A program made the position numbers and the translations under genes. 39,106 nt of DNA from an uncultured Oscillospiraceae bacterium (GTDB lineage Bacteria; Bacillota; Clostridia; Oscillospirales; Acutalibacteraceae), in assembly GCA_900541975.1 (NCBI GenBank), contig UQLR01000019.1:1-39106 (forward strand), read 5' to 3'. Below, in pieces: positions 33,653 through 39,106 of this stretch. The notes under the pieces were generated by a model. The model saw nothing but the letters and a program-made list of their open reading frames with translations. It ran no database searches and was not told the DNA's origin. Positions within the stretch are counted from its first letter, which is position 1; every line of letters begins with the position of its first letter.

Positions 33653-34921
33653 ATGGGAATTATTAAAGCGGTAGCAGGCGCTATAGGCGGCGGGCTCGCC
33701 GATCAGTGGCTGGAGGTATACGAGCCGTCCGATATGCAGGACACGACGGTTTTTGTCCCGGGTGTGAAGGTGCACAAGGACAGCCGCAGAACCAGCAATA
33801 CAAAGGGGACCGACAACACTGTATCCAACGGTTCGATTATACATGTGTACGACGACCAGCTTATGCTTTTGCTCGACGGCGGCAAGGTGGTTGACTATAC
33901 CGCTGAGCCGGGCTATTATAAAGTGGAAAACTCCGCGCTGCCTTCCATGTTTAACGGCCAGTTTAAAGATACGCTTAAGGAATCGTTCAGCCGTATAAAA
34001 TATGGCGGTATTACGCCTACCGCCCAAAAGGTATTTTATATCAACACGCAGGAGATCAAGGGGATAAAATTTGGCACGCCCAACCCGGTCAATTATTTTG
34101 ACAATTTCTATAATGCCGAGCTGCATTTGCGGGCGCACGGTACGTATTCCATCCGTATTACCGACCCGTTTAAATTTTATGCGGAAGCTATTCCAAGAGC
34201 TGCCGTAACTTCCAATACAAGCGTGGATATTTCACAGATTAACAGTCAGTATCTGGCGGAATTTTTGGAGGCGTTTCAGGCGGCGCTCAACCAGCTTTCT
34301 GCCGACGGAGAGCGGATTTCGTTTGTGACCTCAAAAGGGACGCTTTTGAGCCGCCATATGCGCACCATTTTGGACGAGGAGTGGAACCAGGCGCGCGGTT
34401 TTGTTGTGGAAGCGGTCGGTATTGCAAGCATTTCCTATGATGAAGAGTCACAAAGGCTGATCAACCTGCGTAACGAAGGCGCCATGCTGTCTGACCAGAA
34501 TATCCAGGCCGGCTATATGGCTGGAAAAATCGGTGAAGGGATTGCCTCCGCCGGGGAAAACCAAAACGGAGCCATGGCGGGCTTTCTGGGTATGGGCATG
34601 GCTATGAATGCGGGTGGAAATATTATGGGTGGTTATCAGCAGGCGCAGCAGCAACAGCAGCAGGCAAATGCAAACGCACAACCACAGTGGACCTGTGCCT
34701 GCGGTGCAAAAAACAGCGGCAAATTTTGCAGCGAATGCGGCAAACCAAGACCGGAAGAGAACGGCTGGATGTGCGCCTGTGGTGCGAAAAACAGCGGCAA
34801 ATTTTGCAGTGAATGCGGCAAACCGAAACCCACGCAGCCGGTAAAATGCAGCAAATGCGGCTATGAGCCAAAGGGCGATACACCAAAATTCTGTCCGGAA
34901 TGCGGGCATCCGTTTGCATAA
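33653..34921 (+). CDS. SPFH-domain protein with C-terminal zinc ribbons (YdjI type)
   Basis: 422 residues. The N-terminal part (about 20-300) matches the SPFH/'virion core protein' family (GGLADQWLEVYEPSDMQDTTVFVPG, then PVNYFDNFYNAELHLRAHGTYSIRI), which in B. subtilis includes YdjI, a membrane-stress partner of PspA. A flexible Gly/Met- and Gln-rich segment (about 310-345) leads to three zinc ribbons: two near-identical 26-residue units (CACG-x9-CSEC) and a more divergent third (CSKCGYEP...CPECGH). No signal peptide or clear membrane helix. AAAGGAGTG precedes the ATG. Monocistronic. Confidence 0.83.
   Translation: MGIIKAVAGAIGGGLADQWLEVYEPSDMQDTTVFVPGVKVHKDSRRTSNTKGTDNTVSNGSIIHVYDDQLMLLLDGGKVVDYTAEPGYYKVENSALPSMFNGQFKDTLKESFSRIKYGGITPTAQKVFYINTQEIKGIKFGTPNPVNYFDNFYNAELHLRAHGTYSIRITDPFKFYAEAIPRAAVTSNTSVDISQINSQYLAEFLEAFQAALNQLSADGERISFVTSKGTLLSRHMRTILDEEWNQARGFVVEAVGIASISYDEESQRLINLRNEGAMLSDQNIQAGYMAGKIGEGIASAGENQNGAMAGFLGMGMAMNAGGNIMGGYQQAQQQQQQANANAQPQWTCACGAKNSGKFCSECGKPRPEENGWMCACGAKNSGKFCSECGKPKPTQPVKCSKCGYEPKGDTPKFCPECGHPFA
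34688..34843 (+). repeat. In-frame tandem repeat coding zinc ribbons
   Basis: Two 78-base units (starting at 34688 and 34766) inside the SPFH gene. Positions 34694-34747 and 34772-34825 are almost identical at DNA level, differing mainly at third codon positions. Each unit encodes one Cys4 zinc ribbon. The similarity indicates a recent duplication or conversion. Confidence 0.8.
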
Positions 34922-34939
34922 AGGCATACAGGGAATTTT

Positions 34940-34969
34940 AAGGGGAAACAGTTGTGTTTCCCCTTTTTT
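34940..34969 (+). terminator. Terminator of the SPFH/zinc-ribbon gene
   Basis: Perfect 11-bp stem AAGGGGAAACA / TGTTTCCCCTT with loop GTTG, followed by TTTTTT overlapping the stem end. Confidence 0.92.
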
Positions 34970-34982
34970 GTTTGCCCAAACC

Positions 34983-35064
34983 TTTTGCGGGGTACTTTAT
35001 AAGGGCTTGCAGCTTACCCGGCAGGTAAGATACAAGCCCTTATAAACACCTAAACACCGCAAAA
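34983..35064 (-). repeat. Intergenic repeat family, copy A, as a nested inverted repeat
   Basis: Three nested arm pairs: TTTTGCGG / CCGCAAAA (34983-34990, 35057-35064), a perfect 13-bp pair TTATAAGGGCTTG / CAAGCCCTTATAA (34997-35009, 35033-35045), and CTTACC / GGTAAG (35013-35018, 35024-35029). Read on the minus strand it lines up with copies B and C: TTTTGCGG, TTTATA, then TATCTTACCTGCCGGGT. It lies 44 bases past the stop of the minus-strand YjbQ gene. No coding potential. Confidence 0.75.
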
Positions 35065-35107
35065 ACAAATTTGCAGGGATACGGAAATCACAAAAGATTT
35101 TGTGGCT

Positions 35108-35524
35108 TTATTCGCCGATAATTTTGATCAGCGCATGTTTGGGACGCATCCCGTCAAATTCAAAATAAAAAATCTGCTCCCATGTGCCGAAATCCAGCCT
35201 TCCTTCAGTGATTGCGCAAACAACCTCCCGCCCCATTACGGTGCGTTTGAGGTGTGCGTCGGCGTTATCCTCGTAGCCATTGTGCCGGTACTGGCTGTAG
35301 GGCTTTTCAGGCGCAAGTTTTTCCAGCCATGTTTCATAATCCTGGTGCAGCCCGCTTTCGTCATCGTTGATAAACACGCTGGCGGTAATATTCATGGCGT
35401 TGACAAGTACAAGCCCTTCGCGCACGCCGCTTTCATCTATTGCTTTTTGTACATCTTTTGTAATATTCACAAGCCCCCGGCGCTTGGGGATGTTAAAGAA
35501 AAGCTCTTTTCTGTAAGATTTCAT
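35108..35524 (-). CDS. YjbQ/UPF0047 family protein
   Basis: 138 residues, full length. Family pattern: [27 protein letters not shown] core, [51 protein letters not shown]. coli YjbQ has weak thiamin phosphate synthase activity; the true role is not known. The residue that is histidine in the usual (A)MHITAS motif is asparagine here. AGGGGG is about 12 bases before the ATG. Follows the tautomerase gene on the same strand after 138 bases in which only a GCACAC / GTGTGC hairpin was noticed. Confidence 0.85.
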   Translation of the reverse strand: MKSYRKELFFNIPKRRGLVNITKDVQKAIDESGVREGLVLVNAMNITASVFINDDESGLHQDYETWLEKLAPEKPYSQYRHNGYEDNADAHLKRTVMGREVVCAITEGRLDFGTWEQIFYFEFDGMRPKHALIKIIGE

Positions 35525-35662
35525 AAACTCTACAAGCCCCCTGTTTTATCTTTACTTTGTGTTGTAGGCCGCTTACGACAGGCAACAATGGCCTTTGGCA
35601 CACGCCGCGTGGCCGTGTGCGCTGCCAACGGCGGCTTTCTTTCCACTTGTTTTGGCAAATTC

Positions 35663-36007
35663 CTAAAAATTGCGGCCGTTGTGCCCCCAGTATGGTGTTT
35701 CTTCGTACTGCACGTAGGTTCTGTCTGGGGTAATTCCCAACACGTCCTGCATAATGGCGCATATCTCCGCAGTGAGCGCCTGATATGCCTGCGGCGTGGA
35801 TTTGCCGAAAAGCTTAACCTCGGTAAAGGCCACGGGGGCGTTGTTCGTTCCCTGAAAATACAGCCGGCAACCCGGGGTAATACGAACCATCAGATATGCT
35901 TCGCTTTTCCCGGGCAAAAGAGGGATTGCCTGATAGAGCCTGTCTTTCAACCGGGCTTCCTGCTGCGGGGTAATATCTGTACTGACCATTGCATGAATAA
36001 AAGGCAT
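35663..36007 (-). CDS. MIF/4-oxalocrotonate tautomerase-superfamily protein
   Basis: 114 residues. Starts MPFIHAMVS, giving the N-terminal catalytic proline after methionine removal; the length and the pattern PGKSEAYLMVRI...YFQG...FTEVKLFG fit a MIF/phenylpyruvate tautomerase-like protein. Physiological substrate unknown. GGGAGG (36018-36023) is ten bases before the ATG at 36007; an in-frame TTG at 36025 would remove the terminal proline and is rejected. Confidence 0.85.
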   Translation of the reverse strand: MPFIHAMVSTDITPQQEARLKDRLYQAIPLLPGKSEAYLMVRITPGCRLYFQGTNNAPVAFTEVKLFGKSTPQAYQALTAEICAIMQDVLGITPDRTYVQYEETPYWGHNGRNF

Positions 36008-36040
36008 GGTGTAAAAACCTCCCAAAAATAAGATAACTTT

Positions 36041-36069
36041 ATCATACTATATTCTTTATGGGAACACAA
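36041..36069 (-). promoter_or_regulatory. Promoter of the tautomerase gene
   Basis: Minus strand: -35 TTGTGT (36069-36064), 17-base spacer, -10 TATGAT (36046-36041). Start near 36034, leader about 27 bases. Confidence 0.65.
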
Positions 36070-36093
36070 GGCCTGCTCCGCTGTTCCTTTTTT
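36061..36093 (+). promoter_or_regulatory. Terminator-like palindrome upstream of fba
   Basis: GGAACA / TGTTCC (36061-36066, 36082-36087) followed by six T. It overlaps the -35 of the tautomerase promoter and lies upstream of the fba promoter, so no plus-strand gene transcript would use it. It could insulate fba or be an operator. Confidence 0.35.
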
Positions 36094-36113
36094 GACTTTT
36101 TTTTACAGCCCCC

Positions 36114-36142
36114 TTTATATTTTCATCCAAATCATGTATAAT
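36114..36142 (+). promoter_or_regulatory. Promoter of fba
   Basis: -35 TTTATA (36114-36119), 17-base spacer, perfect -10 TATAAT (36137-36142). Start near 36149, leader about 70 bases. Confidence 0.65.
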
Positions 36143-36161
36143 AAGCGTGTATCACATTGCC

Positions 36162-36182
36162 CCTGTTTCCCAAAAGAACAGG
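36162..36182 (+). promoter_or_regulatory. Leader hairpin of fba
   Basis: CCTGTT / AACAGG six-base arms with a nine-base loop in the 5' untranslated region. Possible mRNA-stabilising stem; no T run follows. Confidence 0.35.
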
Positions 36183-36218
36183 AGCATGCGGAAAAATTTA
36201 TAGTATGGAGTGATCAAT

Positions 36219-37085
36219 ATGCCACTGGTAAATGCAAAAGACATGCTTACAAAAGCAAAAGCGGGCCACTATGCAGTCGGCCAGTTCAACATTAACAATC
36301 TGGAATGGACAAAAGCGATCCTTCTGACTGCGCAGGAAATGAACTCCCCGGTGATTCTTGGCGTGTCGGAGGGCGCGGGTAAATATATGTGCGGGTATAA
36401 AACCGTTGTGGGGATGGTAGACGGCATGCTCGAGGAGCTGCATATCACGGTTCCGGTTGCGCTGCATCTGGACCATGGCAGCTATGAGGGCGCGCTGGCA
36501 TGCATAGCGGCAGGCTTCAGCTCGGTTATGTTTGATGGTTCCCATTATCCAATTGACGAAAACATTGCCAAAACAAAGGAACTTGTAAAAATCTGCGCCG
36601 ACAAAAACCTTTCGCTTGAAGCAGAGGTGGGTTCCATTGGCGGCGAGGAAGACGGCGTGATCGGCGCGGGCGAAGTTGCCGACCCGAACGAATGCAAAAT
36701 GATTGCTGACCTGGGCGTGACCATGCTGGCAGCCGGGATTGGCAATATCCACGGAAAATATCCCGAAAACTGGGCGGGACTCAGCTTTGAAACGCTGGAC
36801 GCCATCCAGCAGCTTACGGGTTCTATGCCTTTGGTTTTGCACGGGGGTACGGGTATTCCGGAGGATATGATTAAAAAGGCCATTTCTTTGGGCGTTTCAA
36901 AGATTAATGTCAACACAGAATGCCAGCTTTCGTTTGCCGCGGCCACCAGAAAATATATTGAAGAAGGCAAAGATCTGCAGGGCAAGGGATTTGATCCCAG
37001 AAAGCTGCTTGCACCTGGATTTGAGGCGATTAAGGCAACGGTTAAGGAGAAAATGGAGTTGTTTGGCTCTGTTAACAAGGCGTAA
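36219..37085 (+). CDS. fba: Fructose-1,6-bisphosphate aldolase, class II
   Basis: 288 residues, zinc-dependent. Splits fructose-1,6-bisphosphate into dihydroxyacetone phosphate and glyceraldehyde-3-phosphate. Catalytic D85 and zinc ligands H86 (LDHGSYE), H178 (GNIHGKYPENW) and H208 (VLHGGTGIP) are all present; the short 288-residue form is the one common in Bacillota. The ATG at 36219 follows GGAGTGA at six bases; an in-frame GTG at 36210 lies within that site. Monocistronic, with its own promoter and terminator. Confidence 0.96.
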   Translation: MPLVNAKDMLTKAKAGHYAVGQFNINNLEWTKAILLTAQEMNSPVILGVSEGAGKYMCGYKTVVGMVDGMLEELHITVPVALHLDHGSYEGALACIAAGFSSVMFDGSHYPIDENIAKTKELVKICADKNLSLEAEVGSIGGEEDGVIGAGEVADPNECKMIADLGVTMLAAGIGNIHGKYPENWAGLSFETLDAIQQLTGSMPLVLHGGTGIPEDMIKKAISLGVSKINVNTECQLSFAAATRKYIEEGKDLQGKGFDPRKLLAPGFEAIKATVKEKMELFGSVNKA

Positions 37086-37107
37086 AGGACAGCTCTTTAT
37101 ACATGGC

Positions 37108-37142
37108 AAAAAGCGGAGGGAGTACAAGCTTCCTCCGCTTTT
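37108..37142. terminator. Bidirectional terminator between fba and the DNA glycosylase gene
   Basis: 11-bp stem AAAAGCGGAGG / CCTCCGCTTTT. The plus strand ends in TTTT, the minus strand in CTTTTT, so it can stop both convergent genes. Confidence 0.88.
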
Positions 37143-37160
37143 GTGTTGTATATTTTATTT

Positions 37161-38018
37161 TTATATTGCCTGTGTAAACAGCGCAGGATGTGTGCGGCTG
37201 TAATGAAATATGTATTGCTGTGCAATCCCTGCATATTCCCCAAAATCAGACGGATGCATCCCGGGCAGCAGTGTTTCCATGGCGCGCTTCATCCATACAT
37301 CCATGGGAAAGCACTCAAGGCGGTGCATGCCGTATAGAAGCGTGCAGTCGGCAACTTTTGGCCCTACGCCCCTGATCTGCATGCACACCTGCCGTGCCTG
37401 CTCAAGTTCCATTACAGATACCGCCTGCAGGTCGATCTGGCCGCCGGCAACCTTTTGCGCTGCATCCAGCAGGTATTTTGCCCGGAAGCCGCTCCTTATA
37501 GGGGTCAGGTCTTCCACCGTACAAAGCGCCAGCGCCTCCGGCCGGGGAAAGGTATGTGCGCCGCCGTTTTGTTCTCCAAAAAGCGCGCACAGGCGGTGAA
37601 TCATCCCTTTTATCCGCGGAATATGGCTGTTTTGGGATAAAATAAACGAGCACAAAGCTTCCCATGGTTCCTGCCGCAGAATCCGGATCCCGGGAGCATA
37701 ATCGGTTGCGGCCTTTAAAACGGGGTGCAGCCTGGACAGCGATGCGCGTATTTTGCCGTAATCCAGCTCAAGGTCAAAATACCGCCGCCACCGCGCCGCC
37801 TGTGCCTGCTCTGCACCGGGGCGGCACGCTGTGTCTGTTATATAAAGCGTCCCCTGTTCCAGCCGTACTTGCGCCGTGCCGCCAAACACCTGTCCGGAAA
37901 ACGAGCCGTCCGGCTGCGCCTCCCAGCGAAAGCACTGTCCGCAGTCAAGCGTTTGCGACAACACCAGGTCCTGCACACCATCAAGCGCCAGCGTTGCGGC
38001 GCAGCGTTCCTTTTCCAT
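37161..38018 (-). CDS. ogg: 8-oxoguanine DNA glycosylase/AP lyase, OGG family
   Basis: 285 residues. N-terminal OGG-type domain (LSQTLDCGQCFRW near 20-32, with FSGQVFGG) and a helix-hairpin-helix HhH-GPD domain. Catalytic lysine K221 in IRGVGPKVADC and aspartate D240 in CFPMDVWMKR are in place, so it should be a bifunctional glycosylase/lyase that removes 8-oxoguanine. AAGGGGAG lies six bases before the ATG. Divergent from the DUF6062 gene. Confidence 0.92.
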   Translation of the reverse strand: MEKERCAATLALDGVQDLVLSQTLDCGQCFRWEAQPDGSFSGQVFGGTAQVRLEQGTLYITDTACRPGAEQAQAARWRRYFDLELDYGKIRASLSRLHPVLKAATDYAPGIRILRQEPWEALCSFILSQNSHIPRIKGMIHRLCALFGEQNGGAHTFPRPEALALCTVEDLTPIRSGFRAKYLLDAAQKVAGGQIDLQAVSVMELEQARQVCMQIRGVGPKVADCTLLYGMHRLECFPMDVWMKRAMETLLPGMHPSDFGEYAGIAQQYIFHYSRTHPALFTQAI

Positions 38019-38047
38019 AGTCTGCTCCCCTTAAAGAATCTGCCGTA

Positions 38048-38056
38048 ATTATACCA
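38048..38056 (-). promoter_or_regulatory. Extended -10 promoter of the DNA glycosylase gene
   Basis: Minus strand TGG-TATAAT (38056-38048). No good -35 at 17 bases. Start near 38041, leader about 23 bases. Confidence 0.55.
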
Positions 38057-38071
38057 TACCTGCAAAGATTG

Positions 38072-38080
38072 TGCTACAAT
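38072..38080 (+). promoter_or_regulatory. Extended -10 promoter of the DUF6062 gene
   Basis: TGC-TACAAT (38072-38080) without a clear -35. Its -10 lies only 21 bases from the opposing -10, so the two divergent promoters overlap and may compete. Start near 38087. Confidence 0.55.
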
Positions 38081-38112
38081 ATAAAAAGGAAACGAGCGAA
38101 AGGAAGAACTGT

Positions 38113-38817
38113 ATGAAAGAAACCATCTGTACTATACCTGTTAACGACGTATTCGGCCCCAGAGAAGGCTGCCCGGTCTGCCGTATGCACGACATGTTGG
38201 AACAAAAATATGTAGAATACATTACCGGCGCCGCCATGATGGAGCCGGATGTACGTACACAGACCAATGACAGAGGCTTTTGCCACGCGCATTATGAAAA
38301 AATGCTGCAATGCGGCAAGCGTTTGCAAAACGCATTGATTCTGGAATCTCATTTACAGCGGCTTATTACGGCGTACTTTCCTGAAAAAACCAAAGGCAAG
38401 CCGGACAAAAAGCAGCTCTCCCAGCTACAGCGGTTGCAGCACAGCTGCTTTGTCTGCGATCAAATTGCCTGGGCGCAGTCTCACATGTTCGAAACCGTTT
38501 TTCACAGTTTTGAAAACGACCCGGCCTTCCGCCGGTTGTACGGCGAGCAGCCGTTCATCTGCCTGCCCCACTATACGCAGCTTATGCAGGCGGCAACCGC
38601 AAAAAACGGGATTGGCGCAAAGGCTCTGGGGGCTTTTTATCAGCAAACCGCAGCCCTCGCAGGCAATTACATCAAAACACTGAAAAAGGATATTTCGCAT
38701 TTTTGTTCGATGTACGATTACCGCAACCGTGGCGGCGACTGGGGCAATGCAAAAGACGCAATTGAACGATCCGTTTTATTTTTGACCGCAGAGCCCCTGC
38801 AAACAGGCGATGCTTAA
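38113..38817 (+). CDS. DUF6062 family protein with duplicated Cys/His sites
   Basis: 234 residues, function unknown. It has the pattern C20-x2-C23, C57-x2-H60 (GFCHAHY), then C112-x2-C115 (CFVC), C150-x2-H153 (CLPHY). The two halves repeat the same layout with 33 and 34 residues between the CxxC and the CxxH, suggesting two metal sites made by an internal duplication. No signal peptide or membrane helix. The opening MKETICTIPVNDVF and GAAMMEPDVRTQTNDRGFC are typical of DUF6062 proteins in Clostridia. AAAGGAAG precedes the ATG; an in-frame start at 38071 falls on the promoter. Confidence 0.78.
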   Translation: MKETICTIPVNDVFGPREGCPVCRMHDMLEQKYVEYITGAAMMEPDVRTQTNDRGFCHAHYEKMLQCGKRLQNALILESHLQRLITAYFPEKTKGKPDKKQLSQLQRLQHSCFVCDQIAWAQSHMFETVFHSFENDPAFRRLYGEQPFICLPHYTQLMQAATAKNGIGAKALGAFYQQTAALAGNYIKTLKKDISHFCSMYDYRNRGGDWGNAKDAIERSVLFLTAEPLQTGDA

Positions 38818-38843
38818 AAGAGGGGCTGCAAGCCCTCTTTTTT
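38816..38843 (+). terminator. Terminator of the DUF6062 gene
   Basis: Perfect 9-bp stem AAAAGAGGG / CCCTCTTTT with an eight-base loop and six T, directly at the stop codon. Confidence 0.92.
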
Positions 38844-39106
38844 GTTTTTCCAAGCTTTTGCGGGACGCTTTATATAACTTTTGTCTTATTTGCCGGGTTT
38901 GTACGTTTGCATCATTATCTTCTAAGAAGTTTTACTTCATTTCTTATAGAAGCAATAAACCAAAGGCCACAAAGAGGGGGGATCCCTCTCTTTTTCTTTG
39001 CTTCTTTTAGTATAAACGGCGTACAAACACCGCTTGGTACGGCTTGTTTTGACAAAAGGCCAACAAGAAAATACCAGAAAATTCTATTAGAGGTTTCTGA
39101 TATATA
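38844..39106. other. Non-coding end of the window
   Basis: 263 bases holding repeat copy B, a CTTCTAAGAAG-like dyad near 38921, and a second terminator-like hairpin at 38973-38995 (AGAGGG / CCCTCT then CTTTTT). No supported gene. The second hairpin suggests either a short transcript in 38912-38973 or a tandem terminator; the region may continue past the window. Confidence 0.5.
38856..38912 (+). repeat. Intergenic repeat family, copy B
   Basis: Plus strand: TTTTGCGGG (38856-38864), CTTTATA (38869-38875), core TCTTATTTGCCGGGTTT (38884-38900), then TACGTTTGCAT. The order is the same as in copies A and C read on the minus strand. It begins 12 bases after the terminator of the DUF6062 gene. Confidence 0.7.

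Noticed and set aside
35102..36031. A 309-codon plus-strand frame covering both the YjbQ and tautomerase genes
   Set aside because: Antisense shadow; both minus-strand genes have clear families, ribosome sites and, for one, a promoter.
38810..39010. A 66-codon plus-strand frame at the end of the window
   Set aside because: It runs through a terminator and the repeat element, has no ribosome site and shows no family resemblance.
1..39106. CRISPR arrays, phage genes, insertion sequences, tRNA or rRNA genes, toxin-antitoxin or defence systems
   Set aside because: No regularly spaced repeats, transposase or integrase motifs, tRNA-like cloverleaf or recognisable defence proteins were seen; nearly all frames with domain signals are house-keeping genes.

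Overview
The window looks like a piece of a chromosome from an anaerobic, low-to-mid GC Bacillota of the class Clostridia, probably a gut Oscillospirales/Eubacteriales-type bacterium. The reasons are a single-chain pyruvate:ferredoxin oxidoreductase, a clostridial-type class II aldolase, a MinD-MgsA pair, strong AAGGAGG ribosome sites, TTGACA/TATAAT promoters, and families common in that group (DUF6062, SPFH plus zinc ribbons, long U32 protein, patatin). The taxonomic call is inference. No phage, insertion sequence, CRISPR array, tRNA or rRNA was recognised. Almost everything is core or house-keeping DNA.

Layout. 1-3746 (minus): pyruvate:ferredoxin oxidoreductase with its own terminator and promoter. 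4079-6249 (plus): CorC-like CBS protein, a double zinc-ribbon protein, then a patatin-like protein. 6298-6975 (minus): Crp/Fnr-type regulator, divergent from a leuC-leuD pair (7093-8873, plus). 9225-12524 (plus): CUT1 sugar ABC transporter (lipoprotein and two permeases, no ATPase). 12696-18797 (plus): the classical rimP-nusA-ylxR-ylxQ-infB-rbfA-nrnA translation/transcription operon, with a terminator-like hairpin in its leader. 25271-18970 (minus): glycogen phosphorylase, GH13 alpha-glucan hydrolase, pyridoxal/pyridoxamine kinase and a membrane acyltransferase, read as one likely operon. 25611-28762 (plus): ZapA-like protein, U32 RNA-hydroxylase-like protein, dUTPase. 29024-30231: MinD-like ATPase and methylglyoxal synthase. 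30353-33499: hisS-aspS. 33653-34921: SPFH/zinc-ribbon protein. 36007-35108 (minus): MIF-type tautomerase and YjbQ-family protein. 36219-37085: class II fructose-bisphosphate aldolase. 38018-37161 (minus): OGG-type DNA glycosylase. 38113-38817: DUF6062 protein.

How it fits together. Imported sugars (9225-12524) and glycogen/maltodextrin breakdown (glgP plus GH13) feed glycolysis (fba, with the mgsA bypass) and pyruvate oxidation (PFOR). The kinase behind glgP could supply the pyridoxal phosphate that GlgP needs.

The least expected signal is a small family of non-coding repeats. Three copies (about 18885-18933, 34983-35064 and 38856-38912) share the core TCTTAYYTGCCGGGT. Each lies just downstream of a gene, in the same orientation as that gene and, for two of them, right after a clear terminator. 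Other structure worth checking: intercistronic perfect hairpins without U-tracts, a 26-bp perfect palindrome acting as an orphan reverse-strand terminator, and terminator-like hairpins in the leaders of the rimP operon and the sugar transporter.
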